Source: Amycolatopsis palatopharyngis
GTDB taxonomy: Bacteria; Actinomycetota; Actinomycetes; Mycobacteriales; Pseudonocardiaceae
Assembly (NCBI RefSeq): GCF_003385185.1
Contig: NZ_PQHZ01000013.1
Coordinates: forward strand, 85,061-149,060
Length of the DNA: 64,000 nucleotides
Direction of reading: 5' to 3'
This document shows positions 50,697-59,008 of the stretch, piece by piece. The notes under the pieces are model-generated. The model was not told the DNA's origin, searched no databases, and was given only the letters and a program-made list of their open reading frames with translations. The number at the start of each line of letters is the position of its first letter. Position 1 is the first letter of the stretch. Made by a program: the position numbers and the translations under genes.

Positions 50697-52355
50697 TCAG
50701 AGATCTCCCATGTACGGGACCTGGGTGATCGCGGGGCTGGTCATCCACTCGCGGAGCACGTAGGTGGCCCGGACGTCGTCCTCGTTGTAGCGCAGCAGGC
50801 GCCCGCGCTGGGCGGGGTCCGGCGCGGCCCCGTCCATCCCCACCGCGTCGCGGTACCAGCGCATCGAGGCCTCGCCGCCCGCTTCCGGGTCCCGCCACCG
50901 GAAGCCGGCGACCGGGGCGACGACCTTCAGCCCCTTGCCATGGGAGCAGAGGAACTGGTCGGAGACGCTGCGGAAGAGGTCAACCCACTCGTCGGAGTCG
51001 ACGAACTCCCGCACCTCGCCGAGCGAGGGAACACCGTCCAGCCCGGCGAACCGCTGTACCGAGCCGAACAGCCAGCGGTTCTCCGCCATGGCGTTGTAGC
51101 AGTACGCGCGGAACGTCAGTCCCGCCTCGGCGGTGCGGCGGCGGACCTCGCGCAGCCAGGCCCAGAACTGCGCGAACGAGCGTGCCTCGTCGGTCGTCGG
51201 CAGCGGCTCCCAGGTGGCGAACGCGCGATAGCCCTGTTCGAGCCCGATGTCCACGCCGCTGAGCAGGCAGCCCCACAGGTAGGCACCGGAGTCGCCGAAA
51301 CTCTCCATGTCGATATCGACCTCGACGTCCGCCCTCGGCACGACGACCTCGGCGACCCTGCGGACCACGGTCAGGTCGGCGAGCCAGGCCCTCGCCAGCG
51401 CGACGGCATCGGTGAAGGTCGTCCCGGTCCACTGCACCGGCGGCTCGTCATCCGCGTCGAGGGCGGCGAGCTTGTCGACCGTGGACACCCCGACCTTGCG
51501 CAGTTCCACCGCGTCCTCACCGCGCACCACCAGGCTCACGTCCCGGGTGCGGATCAGCTCGGCGTTGCAGGTCGGCCACCACGGGCAACTGCGGCATTCG
51601 ACGATCCTGGACGGCTCGGCGAGGGCTTCGCGCTGCTCGGCGGCCGCGCTGGCCACGGCCCGCCGGTCGGCGAAGCGAGCGTCGTACTCGGCGAGCGCGG
51701 TGCGCCCACCGGGCCAGGTCGGAACATCGAGGTCGTGCCAGAGCACCACGTCGGCGTCGAGACCGATCACTCCGCCCAGCGCACGGCCCTGCTCGGCATG
51801 CCCCGCGGCCTGCAGCAGCCGCCGCAGGTGCGCCAGCCGCAGCTGGTCGCGCGGCTGTGACCGCACCTTGCGTTCGGGGTCGGCACTCGCGTGCGCGGGC
51901 TCGAGGTCGGTCACCGGGGTGGTCCGGGCTCCGGAACCCCGATCGGTGATGCGGTGGCGAACCACGAGCACCGGCAGGTACCCCTGCTCGGTGCGGACCA
52001 GCAGCTCGGAACCGCCCCTGCGGCCCGCGGCATGGTCTGCGGGCAGGAGTGCGCCCCAGATGAACGGGACGCCCCGGGCCAGCGCCGAACGGGTGCGCTG
52101 CACCCGCTCGCTCGCGGGCAGGTCACGCGGCACGGTCACCCAGTGCTCGGTCGCGGCGCCCGGCTCGGGCGTGGTGGCCTCGAGCAACCGCCCCGCGATG
52201 TCCGCCCGATGAGCCGCGGCGTCGGCGATGCGTTGTTCGATGGCTGGATCCGGTGGGCCCAGATCGACCCCCCGCATGGCCGGATCGTGCTCGAGGTGCA
52301 CCCTGCGTCGGCAGCGGGTGACCACACCCGCGTCCAGCAGCACCTCGAAACTCAT
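50697..52355 (-). CDS. TM0106-type RecB-like nuclease with RNase H-like domain
   Basis: A 552-residue protein of the TM0106/RecB-like family. The N-terminal part is a RecB-type PD-(D/E)XK region (GVIGLDADVVLWHDLD, ALAEYDARFADRR) ending in a Cys cluster (IVECRSCPWWPTCNAEL) typical of iron-sulfur Cas4/AddB-like nucleases. The C-terminal half is an RNase_H-like fold (VEVDIDMESFGDSGAYLWG, RAYCYNAMAENRWLFG, LLRYNEDDVRATYVLREW). Probably DNA repair; exact role unknown. ATG 52355 matches the family start MSFEVLLDAGVV. Confidence 0.88.
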   Translation of the reverse strand: MSFEVLLDAGVVTRCRRRVHLEHDPAMRGVDLGPPDPAIEQRIADAAAHRADIAGRLLEATTPEPGAATEHWVTVPRDLPASERVQRTRSALARGVPFIWGALLPADHAAGRRGGSELLVRTEQGYLPVLVVRHRITDRGSGARTTPVTDLEPAHASADPERKVRSQPRDQLRLAHLRRLLQAAGHAEQGRALGGVIGLDADVVLWHDLDVPTWPGGRTALAEYDARFADRRAVASAAAEQREALAEPSRIVECRSCPWWPTCNAELIRTRDVSLVVRGEDAVELRKVGVSTVDKLAALDADDEPPVQWTGTTFTDAVALARAWLADLTVVRRVAEVVVPRADVEVDIDMESFGDSGAYLWGCLLSGVDIGLEQGYRAFATWEPLPTTDEARSFAQFWAWLREVRRRTAEAGLTFRAYCYNAMAENRWLFGSVQRFAGLDGVPSLGEVREFVDSDEWVDLFRSVSDQFLCSHGKGLKVVAPVAGFRWRDPEAGGEASMRWYRDAVGMDGAAPDPAQRGRLLRYNEDDVRATYVLREWMTSPAITQVPYMGDL

Positions 52356-52463
52356 GGGGTTCACTCTAGAAGCGGCCACCGACACCGGCCGACATGCCCG
52401 CCCGGAGGGCGACCAGTAAGTTCTGTCCGGGTAACGCCGCTCGAGGTGGAGGCAGGTGACGAA

Positions 52464-52973
52464 GTGCGCTCACGAAGCCGCAGGACCAGCAAGTCCGAGA
52501 GGGCTGCTGCCAAGTCCGCACGGAAGGCGGACAGGAAGGCGGAGAAGGACACCGTGAAGAAGGCCCGAAACGCTGTCGGTGTCGCCAAGGTGATCGCCCC
52601 GGCCGTCATCCCGGTGGTCGCCCCGTTCGCCGTGCACGCGGCGGGGGCGGCACGCGAGGCATACGACCGCTACCAGGCACGCAAGCTCGGAGTGGCGGTC
52701 GACCGGTTGCACGAGTTCACCGGAAGGGGCGCCGCGCTGCACGCCCGGATCGCCGGGCTCTCCGACGGGCTGCGCGAACTGCGAGCCGCCGACCGGGCGA
52801 CCGAAGACGACCGTGAGTTCACCGCGGACGGGCTGGCCACACTGGAACAACTCGCGGCCTCAGTGCGGGCCGCCGAGCGGATGCCGACGTCGCGCCGCAA
52901 GGCCGCGCATCGCGCGGTCGCCGCCGAGCTCGACACCCTCGAGAACAACCTCCTGCGCCGCTTCGGCCTCTAG
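52464..52973 (+). CDS. Basic hypothetical protein (DUF6474-like)
   Basis: A 169-residue protein with a Lys/Arg/Ala-rich N-terminus (KSARKADRKAEKDTVKKARN), a hydrophobic stretch (KVIAPAVIPVVAPFAVHAAG) and a helical C-terminal half (LHEFTGRGAALHARIAGLSD, AAELDTLENNLLRRFGL). This resembles an actinobacterial family of unknown function, DUF6474, without certainty. AGGTGA lies 4 bases before the GTG. It is divergent from the nuclease gene; a pair of palindromic repeats follows. Confidence 0.75.
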   Translation: MRSRSRRTSKSERAAAKSARKADRKAEKDTVKKARNAVGVAKVIAPAVIPVVAPFAVHAAGAAREAYDRYQARKLGVAVDRLHEFTGRGAALHARIAGLSDGLRELRAADRATEDDREFTADGLATLEQLAASVRAAERMPTSRRKAAHRAVAAELDTLENNLLRRFGL

Positions 52974-53004
52974 CGTCCTCATCGGCATGGGACTGTCGCG
53001 ATAG

Positions 53005-53100
53005 CCACTCGCACTTTCCCGGGAAAGTGCGAGTGGCCGCGAACTCCCGTCCCAGGTCACCGGCGTGCCGTGTCGCACTTTCCCGGGAAAGTGCGACACG
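53005..53100. repeat. Pair of extended CTTTCCCGGGAAAG palindromes
   Basis: Two perfect 32-bp palindromes at 53005-53036 and 53069-53100 share the 22-base core with CGCA/TGCG ends but differ outside it. They lie between two convergent genes, as terminator hairpins would. Confidence 0.9.
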
Positions 53101-53117
53101 ACTCTAGAGTTGGGCGG

Positions 53118-54095
53118 TCACGTCTCGGGGGTCGTGATGAAGCCCTGCTCGACCATCCAGTCGCGGGCGACCTCGCCCGGCTCCCGGCCCTCCACGTCGA
53201 CCTGCTTGTTCAGCTCGATCAGCGTCTCGTTGTCCAGCGCATCGGACACCGGCTGCAGCACATCCGCGATCTGCGGGTGTGCGTCGAGGAACTCCTTGCG
53301 CACGGTGATCGCCGCGTTGTACTGCGGGAAGGCGAGCTTGTCGTCCTTCAGCACCTTCAGCCCGAGTCCGGCGATCCGGCCGTCGGTGGTGAAGACCTCC
53401 CCGATCGGGCAGGTTCCGCCGTCGACGGCGGCGTAGATGGCCCCGATGCCGAACTGCTTCACCTCGGTGACCGGGAAGCCGTAGGCGTTCTCCGCCGCGG
53501 GAAAGCCGTCCTGCCTGCTGATGAACTCGGTTTCGAGGCAGTACACCGCCTCCGCCGGGTTCTCCTTCAGGAACGCGGCGAGGTCACTCATCGTCTCCAG
53601 GTCGTGCTTGGCGGCGTACTCCTCCGTGGTCGCCAGCCCGTACTGATTGTTCAGCGGCGAGTAGTCCAGCCAGACGACACCGTTCTGTTCGAGGTCGGCC
53701 TTCCTGGTGGCCTCGTACTGGGCCTGCTCCCCGCCCGGCACCGGCAGTTCGTTGCCCAGGTAGTTGATCCAGCCGGTACCGGTGTACTCCCACATCACGT
53801 CGACCTCGCCGCTGAGCAGCGCCTGCCGCGAGCTGCTCGAGCCCTTGATGTCGGTCAGATCGGTGACGTCGGCGCCCGCCGCCGAAAGGGCGAGTTCGGC
53901 CAGGTACCCGAGCAGGATCTGTTCGGTGAAGTCCTTGGACCCCACGGTGATGTCGACACCCTCGAGTTCGGGCACGGCCTGGATCGAGCCTGGCTCGACC
54001 TTGAACGGCAGTGCCGCGTTGACGTCCAGTCCACAGCCCGCCAGTGAGACGCCGAGCAGGGCCGTGCCCAGCGCGGCCTTGAGCCGGTGTTTCAT
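53118..54095 (-). CDS. Glycine betaine/osmoprotectant ABC transporter substrate-binding lipoprotein
   Basis: A 325-residue OpuCC/ProX-type binding protein. The signal is of lipoprotein type with lipobox LAGC near residue 21. The mature part begins with the strand DITVGSKDFTEQILLGYLAE, followed by DVMWEYTGTGWINYLG, typical of the QAT (quaternary amine) binding family. Substrate: betaine, choline or carnitine. Its ATG overlaps the permease stop (ATGA). Last gene of the operon, followed by the palindrome pair. Confidence 0.93.
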   Translation of the reverse strand: MKHRLKAALGTALLGVSLAGCGLDVNAALPFKVEPGSIQAVPELEGVDITVGSKDFTEQILLGYLAELALSAAGADVTDLTDIKGSSSSRQALLSGEVDVMWEYTGTGWINYLGNELPVPGGEQAQYEATRKADLEQNGVVWLDYSPLNNQYGLATTEEYAAKHDLETMSDLAAFLKENPAEAVYCLETEFISRQDGFPAAENAYGFPVTEVKQFGIGAIYAAVDGGTCPIGEVFTTDGRIAGLGLKVLKDDKLAFPQYNAAITVRKEFLDAHPQIADVLQPVSDALDNETLIELNKQVDVEGREPGEVARDWMVEQGFITTPET

Positions 54096-54868
54096 CGCAG
54101 TCCCTTCGGTCCGAGGTACTGCTCCGCCACCGCGCCGAGCCAGTCGATCAGCAGCGCGAGGCCTACGGCCAGCACCGCGCCGGTGACCAGCACCTTCGTC
54201 AGAGCGAGTTTGTATCCGGTGTCGATCAGCACGCCGAAGCCGCCCGCGTCCACGAAGTGGGCCAGCGTCGCGGTCCCGACCGCCAGCACCAGCGAGGTCC
54301 GCAGACCGGCCAGCATCAACGGCACGGCCAGCGGGAACTCGATCCGCCACAGCACGCTCGAGCTGGACATCCCGACCCCGCGACCGGCGTCCACCAGTGC
54401 CGGATCAACCTGCTGCAGGCCGACCATGGTGTTTCGCAGCACCGGCAGCAGCGAGTAGAACGCCAGCGGGATCGATGCCACCCACAACCCGGTCCACCCG
54501 GTGAGCAGGAAGAACAGCACCAGCACACCGAGCGCGGGGGCCGCCTGTCCGATGTTGGCGATGGCCAGGAATACCGGCGCGAGCACCTTGGCCCTGGGCC
54601 GGGTCAGCGCGATACCGAGCGGCACCGCGATGCCCACGACCAGCGCGGTGACCACGATGGTGATCAGCAGGTGCTCGCCGAGCAGTCTCAGCACCGAGGA
54701 GACGTTCAACGTCTCCCGTTCCGTGGCGTTCAGCTCGCCCGCGAACGCCCAGATCAGCACCGCGCCGACGATCACCACCACGGCGGCGGGCTGGGCGACC
54801 AGCTTGATCCGCTCGGCCCGCTTCGAACCGGACTCGGTGGAGAATCCCTGCGTATCGACCGAGCTCAT
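54092..54868 (-). CDS. Osmoprotectant ABC transporter permease (OpuCB/CD type)
   Basis: A 258-residue permease with six helices and the family motif for ATPase contact (PALVDAGRGVGMSSSSVLWR). The region IANIGQAAPALGVLVLFFLL and LRTSLVLAVGTATLAHFVDA are conserved in ProW/OpuC permeases. Its ATG overlaps the TGA of the 26-codon ORF (ATGA). With the permease at 56100-56741 it forms the hetero-dimeric channel. Confidence 0.93.
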   Translation of the reverse strand: MSSVDTQGFSTESGSKRAERIKLVAQPAAVVVIVGAVLIWAFAGELNATERETLNVSSVLRLLGEHLLITIVVTALVVGIAVPLGIALTRPRAKVLAPVFLAIANIGQAAPALGVLVLFFLLTGWTGLWVASIPLAFYSLLPVLRNTMVGLQQVDPALVDAGRGVGMSSSSVLWRIEFPLAVPLMLAGLRTSLVLAVGTATLAHFVDAGGFGVLIDTGYKLALTKVLVTGAVLAVGLALLIDWLGAVAEQYLGPKGLR

Positions 54869-54945
54869 TTTCCTTGCCTCACTCGCCGGCGGGCTGCACA
54901 TCGCTCAATGCCGTACCCGACTCGCTCACGGTGCCGGTCGCTCAT
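54865..54945 (-). CDS. 26-aa Arg-rich small ORF in a dispersed repeat (copy 2)
   Basis: Begins MSDRHRERVG and ends ARRRVRQGK; two amino-acid changes in the core and two at the end relative to the 17518 copy. Its ATG overlaps the ATPase TGA and its own TGA overlaps the permease ATG, so it is joined by ATGA at both ends within the ABC operon. This double coupling favours translation, but there is no proof that the peptide itself is functional. Confidence 0.5.
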   Translation of the reverse strand: MSDRHRERVGYGIERCAARRRVRQGK

Positions 54946-54947
54946 GA
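54873..54947 (-). repeat. 75-bp intergenic repeat, copy 2
   Basis: 72 of 75 bases identical to 17526-17600 on the same strand. It occupies nearly all of the ATPase-permease junction, where other operon genes here simply overlap. Confidence 0.9.
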
Positions 54948-56099
54948 CGGCGCACCCTCTGCATGCTCCTCACGAAGCTGCGCGATGGTGTCGGTGACCG
55001 TCTTGATGTCGATCGTGCCGACGAACTCGCCGCGCCCACCGGTCACCACGGCGTTGCCGCCCTCGATGAGGATCGCCTCCAGCGCGTCCTGCAAGGTCGA
55101 CTGGGTACTCACCGGGTCACCGACCGGCCGTCCCGTGGTGAGGAGGGAGGTCGCGCTGCCCAGGTTGCGGACGTGCACCCAGCGCAACGGGCGTTTGCGC
55201 TTGTCGAGCACCAGCGCGTAGGTCCTGCGCCGCTCGGTCATCCGCTCACGCAGCGCGGTGGGCGACTCGTCGACGCTCGCGGTGAGCACATCGTCGTTGG
55301 TGTAGTTGATGTCGCGTACGCGCAGCAGGGTGAGCTGCTTGAGCGACGCTCCCGCGCCGACGAATCCGGCGACCGTGTCGTCGGCCGGGTTGGCCAGGAT
55401 CGCCTCCGGGGTGTCGTACTGCAGGATCGAGGAACGGTCGCCGAGCACCGCGATCTTGTCGCCGAGCTTGACCGCCTCGTCGAAGTCGTGGGTGACGAAC
55501 ACGATCGTCTTACGCAGTTCCACCTGCAGGCGCAGGAGCTCGTCCTGCAGGTTTCCCCTGGTGATCGGGTCCACCGCGCCGAACGGCTCGTCCATCAGCA
55601 GGACCGGCGGATCCGCGGCAAGTGCCCTGGCCACGCCCACCCGCTGCTGCTGTCCACCGGAGAGCTGGCGCGGAAAGCGGTCCCGGTACTCCGAGGGCTC
55701 GAGGCCGACGAGGTCCATCATCTCGTCCACTCGATCGGCGACCTGCTTCTTGTCCCAGCCGAGCAGGCCGGGCACGACGCTGATGTTCTGCGCCACGGTG
55801 AAGTGCGGGAAGAGCCCTGCCTGCTGGATCGCGTAGCCGATCTTGCGGCGCAGCGTGTCCGGGTTCAGGCTCAGCGCATCCTCGCCACCGATGGTGATCT
55901 GCCCCGAGGTCGGCTCGATAAGACGGTTGATCATGCGCATGGTGGTCGTCTTGCCACAGCCGGAGGGGCCGACGAAGACGACGATCTTGCCGGCCGGAAC
56001 CACCATGGAGAAGTCGTCCACCGCGGGCTCCTTGCTGCCCGGGTAGCGCTTCGTCACGTGCTCCAGCTGGATCTCGACGCCGGAAACTTGATCAGGCAC
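54942..56099 (-). CDS. Osmoprotectant ABC transporter ATPase with CBS domains
   Basis: A 385-residue ProV/OpuCA ATPase. Walker A FVGPSGCGKTTTMRMI, Q loop, signature QLSGGQQQRVGVARALA and Walker B VLLMDEPFGAVDP are intact. After about residue 240 come two CBS-like modules (VLTASVDESPTALRERM, ALEAILIEGGNAVVTGGRG) that in OpuA-type systems sense ionic strength or nucleotides. GTG start, directly after the TAA stop of the permease gene with no gap. Confidence 0.95.
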   Translation of the reverse strand: MPDQVSGVEIQLEHVTKRYPGSKEPAVDDFSMVVPAGKIVVFVGPSGCGKTTTMRMINRLIEPTSGQITIGGEDALSLNPDTLRRKIGYAIQQAGLFPHFTVAQNISVVPGLLGWDKKQVADRVDEMMDLVGLEPSEYRDRFPRQLSGGQQQRVGVARALAADPPVLLMDEPFGAVDPITRGNLQDELLRLQVELRKTIVFVTHDFDEAVKLGDKIAVLGDRSSILQYDTPEAILANPADDTVAGFVGAGASLKQLTLLRVRDINYTNDDVLTASVDESPTALRERMTERRRTYALVLDKRKRPLRWVHVRNLGSATSLLTTGRPVGDPVSTQSTLQDALEAILIEGGNAVVTGGRGEFVGTIDIKTVTDTIAQLREEHAEGAPS

Positions 56100-56741
56100 T
56101 TAGACACCCCTCGGGACAGTGAAACGGGCGATCAGGACATAGAGGCCGTCGACGAGCAGCGCGAGGATGACGACCCCGAGCGTGCCCGCGAGGGCCTCGT
56201 TGAGGGCGTTCGCGCTACCGGCGCCGGTCAGCCCGGAGAAGACCTCCGAACCGAGCCCAGGCCCTTTCGCGTATGCGGCGATCACCGCGATACCCATGAG
56301 CATCTGCGTGGCGACGCGCATGCCCGCGAGAATCGCGGGCCAGGCCAGCCGCAACTCGACCCTGGTCAGCACCCGGATCCGGTTCATGCCGATGCCCTTC
56401 GCGGCGTCGGAGACGGCCGGATCGACCCCACCGAGCCCGACGATCGTGTTCCGCACGATCGGCAGCAGTGCGTAGAGCACCAGCGCGATCACGGTCGGCT
56501 CGACGCCGAGACCCACGACGGGGATCAGCAGACCGAACAGCGCGAAGGAAGGGATCGTGAGGATCGTGCTGGCCAGGGCGGTGGCGATCGACGAACCGAG
56601 CGGGCTCCGGTAGACGGCGATGCCGATCAGGATGCCGACGACGGCGGCGATGATCGTGGACTGCACGACCACGCTGACGTGCAGCCAGCTCTGCAGGGAC
56701 AGCCGGTCCCAGCGGTCGACCACGTACTCAAACAAATTCAT
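56100..56741 (-). CDS. Osmoprotectant ABC transporter permease (first of operon)
   Basis: A 213-residue permease with five or six helices and the ATPase-contact loop (PAVSDAAKGIGMNRIRVLTR). The N-terminus LFEYVVDRWDRLSLQSWLHV is typical of OpuCB. First gene of a four-protein import operon (permease, ATPase, permease, binding protein). Upstream a small inverted repeat GTTGCCG ... CGGCAAC (56783-56809) may serve as a control site. Confidence 0.93.
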   Translation of the reverse strand: MNLFEYVVDRWDRLSLQSWLHVSVVVQSTIIAAVVGILIGIAVYRSPLGSSIATALASTILTIPSFALFGLLIPVVGLGVEPTVIALVLYALLPIVRNTIVGLGGVDPAVSDAAKGIGMNRIRVLTRVELRLAWPAILAGMRVATQMLMGIAVIAAYAKGPGLGSEVFSGLTGAGSANALNEALAGTLGVVILALLVDGLYVLIARFTVPRGV

Positions 56742-56968
56742 GCCTCACCCATTCGGTGCAGCAGTGCCAGCGGTGCGCCTACAGTTGCCGAAGATCTGTT
56801 GAACGGCAACCTAAGCGCGCGGCGGTATCCCCCACTATGCTCGCTCACACCGCCTCCCACCAGGGAAGATAACCATTTCGACAGTGGTTCACCGAAATCG
56901 GCATCGGGTTACTTTCGCCACCCTCCCGGCCGTCGTGCTCGTCGTCCGCGGTCGAATACCCTGGCTGG

Positions 56969-57541
56969 GTGACCAGGTCTCCGCATACGCACCGCGCTCG
57001 TCGCGGTCGTGCTGCGGAAACGGGTGTCGCGATGGCCAGAGGCATCCTCCTCGCCATCGCGTCGGCCGCACTGGCGATCACCGCGCACGCGGTGGCCGAT
57101 GGCGGTCTGCCGAACACCGCGCTGATCCTGCTGCTGACAGTGCTGATCGGCTGGGTCTCCACCGCGATGGCGGAGCACACCCGAGGCCCCGCCGGCATTC
57201 TGGCGGTACTCGGCTGCGCCCAGCTGCTGATGCACCTGGCCCTCAGTGAGCTGGTCGTCAGCCACGGCACGAATGCCGCACCCGAGTACGACGCGTCCGC
57301 GATGACCGCGGCCCACGTCGTCGCCACGGTGTTCACCGCGCTGATCCTGGCGCGGGCGGAGTCCGCGCTGCTCGCGGCCGCGGCCAGCGTGCGCCTGTTG
57401 CTGCCGATCTTCTGGCGGCCCGCTCCGGTCCCGGCCGCGGCACCACTTCCGACGATCGCGCTGCCGCAGGGCAGCACCCTGGTGGTGTCGGTGCTCGTGC
57501 CGAGGGTTCTCGGCCTGCGCGGGCCACCGCTCTTCTCCTGA
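56969..57541 (+). CDS. Four-helix membrane protein upstream of the copper genes
   Basis: About 190 residues with four predicted helices (GILLAIASAALAITAHAVAD, TALILLLTVLIGWVSTAMAE, LGCAQLLMHLALSELVVSHG, AHVVATVFTALILARAESAL). His and Met residues in the second half (LLMHLALSELVVSHG, MTAAHVV) could bind metal. It starts the set that leads to YcnI-CopC-CopD, and similar membrane proteins often accompany ycnI. Start uncertain: GTG 56969 or ATG 57032 (MARGILLAI). Confidence 0.75.
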   Translation: MTRSPHTHRARRGRAAETGVAMARGILLAIASAALAITAHAVADGGLPNTALILLLTVLIGWVSTAMAEHTRGPAGILAVLGCAQLLMHLALSELVVSHGTNAAPEYDASAMTAAHVVATVFTALILARAESALLAAAASVRLLLPIFWRPAPVPAAAPLPTIALPQGSTLVVSVLVPRVLGLRGPPLFS

Positions 57542-57608
57542 TTCATCCGTCGGTCCGGTGAGCCCGGCCGGGTTCACCGCATTCACTCTGATCAGGAGTT
57601 CTTTCGTC

Positions 57609-58385
57609 ATGTCGAAAAACCGTCATACCCCTATCCGGCCGCTGAGCAGGGCGGGGCTGCTGACCGCGGCCCTCGGTACCGCGGGCCTGCTCACGCTGGG
57701 ACTGCCGGGGCTCGCCTCCGCGCATGTCACGGCCAATGTCTACGGCGAGCAGCCGGCCAAGGGCGGCTACGGCGCGATCGTGCTGCGGGTGCCGAACGAG
57801 GAGCCCGACGCGGGTACCACGAAGGTCTCGGTGACCATCCCGGCCGAGTACGCGCTCGGTTCGGTTCGCACGAAGCCCGTGCCCGGCTGGACCGCCGAGG
57901 TCACCAAGACCCAGCTGCCCGAACCCGTCCGCAACGGCCGCGACGCCGAGGTCAGCGAGGTGGCCACCAGCATCACCTGGACCGCGCAGGGGGAGAACAA
58001 GATCGCCGCGGGCACCACGGAGTACCAGGAGTTCGCGTTCTCCGCGGGCCCGCTGCCGAACACGGTGGACACACTCGTCCTGCCCACAGCACAGACCTAT
58101 GCGGGCGGCAAGGTCGTGAACTGGGAGGACCCACCGCCCGCCGAGGGCGCAGAGGAGCCGGAGCACCCGGCGCCGACCGTCGCGCTGGCCGAAGCCGGCA
58201 AGGACGGCCACGGGCACGGCGGGGAGTCCGAAGATGGTGACCACGGTGCGGCGGCGGCCTCCGCCGGCGACGACACCGCCCGCTGGCTGGGCGGAACCGG
58301 TCTCGCGGTCGGCGCATTGGGCCTCGGGGTCGGCGCGGGCGCGCTCCTACGCTCGCGCAGGAACGCTCCGAAGGGCGAGCAGTGA
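57609..58385 (+). CDS. ycnI: YcnI-family (DUF1775) copper protein
   Basis: A 258-residue exported protein: signal peptide ending at ASA, mature domain starting with His (HVTANVYGEQ), which in YcnI binds Cu(II) through a mono-histidine site. The DUF1775 body (GAIVLRVPNEEPDAGTTKVS, SITWTAQGENKIAAG, QEFAFSAGPLPNTVDTLV) is followed by a His/Asp/Glu-rich linker and a C-terminal membrane helix. AGGAG precedes the ATG by 10 bases. Coupled to copC by GTGA overlap. Role: copper chaperone or acquisition at the membrane (by family). Confidence 0.9.
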   Translation: MSKNRHTPIRPLSRAGLLTAALGTAGLLTLGLPGLASAHVTANVYGEQPAKGGYGAIVLRVPNEEPDAGTTKVSVTIPAEYALGSVRTKPVPGWTAEVTKTQLPEPVRNGRDAEVSEVATSITWTAQGENKIAAGTTEYQEFAFSAGPLPNTVDTLVLPTAQTYAGGKVVNWEDPPPAEGAEEPEHPAPTVALAEAGKDGHGHGGESEDGDHGAAAASAGDDTARWLGGTGLAVGALGLGVGAGALLRSRRNAPKGEQ

Positions 58386-59008
58386 GGCCGCTCGTCGGAG
58401 CGGCGGAAAGTGCGGCCGTGGTGACACGAGTTCGCCGAAAGGCTCCGAGGCGTGGTCTCGCGGTGGTCGCCATCGCGATGCTCGCGATGCTCGCCGGGGC
58501 GGGTCCCGCCGCCGCGCACAACGCGCTGGTCTCCTCGGATCCCGAGGACGGGGCACAGCTGGCCGAGGGACCGGAGCGGATCACCCTGACCTTCGACCAG
58601 TTCGTGCAGGACGCCGACGTCAATCAGGTGGCGGTGACCGGTCCGGACGGTGGTCAGTGGGCCGAGGGCGCCGTGGAGGTGCGGGAGAACGTCGTGACCG
58701 CGCCGCTGCGCCCGCTGGGTCCCGCGGGTGAATACACGCTGGGCTTCCGGATCCTGTCGGCGGACGGGCACCCGGTCGCGGAGAAGATCCAGTTCACCCT
58801 CACCACAGCGGGCACCGGGACACCGGTGGCGGGTGCGACCGCACCGACCGACGGCAGCGATCCAGGTACCGAGACAGGAGCGGCCGACAACGCCGAAGAC
58901 GAGACCGGCTCCGGCGGAGTCCCGATCTGGGTGTGGATCGTGGCGGCCGTCGTGCTGCTCGGTGTCGGACTGACCCTGGCGCTCAGGATGGGACGGAACG
59001 CCCAGTGA
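58382..59008 (+). CDS. copC: CopC-domain copper-binding protein
   Basis: A 208-residue exported protein. After a signal peptide (AVVAIAMLAMLAGAGPAAA) the mature CopC domain begins HNALVSSDPEDGAQL; the other copper-site residues lie in ILSADGHPVAEKIQF. A Thr/Asp/Glu linker and a C-terminal membrane helix (VWIVAAVVLLGVGLTLAL) anchor it. Start GTG overlaps the ycnI stop, and its stop overlaps the copD start. The region between the GTG at 58382 and a second GTG (VTRVRRKAP) is unusually long before the signal helix, so the later GTG may be used. Confidence 0.92.
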   Translation: MRPLVGAAESAAVVTRVRRKAPRRGLAVVAIAMLAMLAGAGPAAAHNALVSSDPEDGAQLAEGPERITLTFDQFVQDADVNQVAVTGPDGGQWAEGAVEVRENVVTAPLRPLGPAGEYTLGFRILSADGHPVAEKIQFTLTTAGTGTPVAGATAPTDGSDPGTETGAADNAEDETGSGGVPIWVWIVAAVVLLGVGLTLALRMGRNAQ

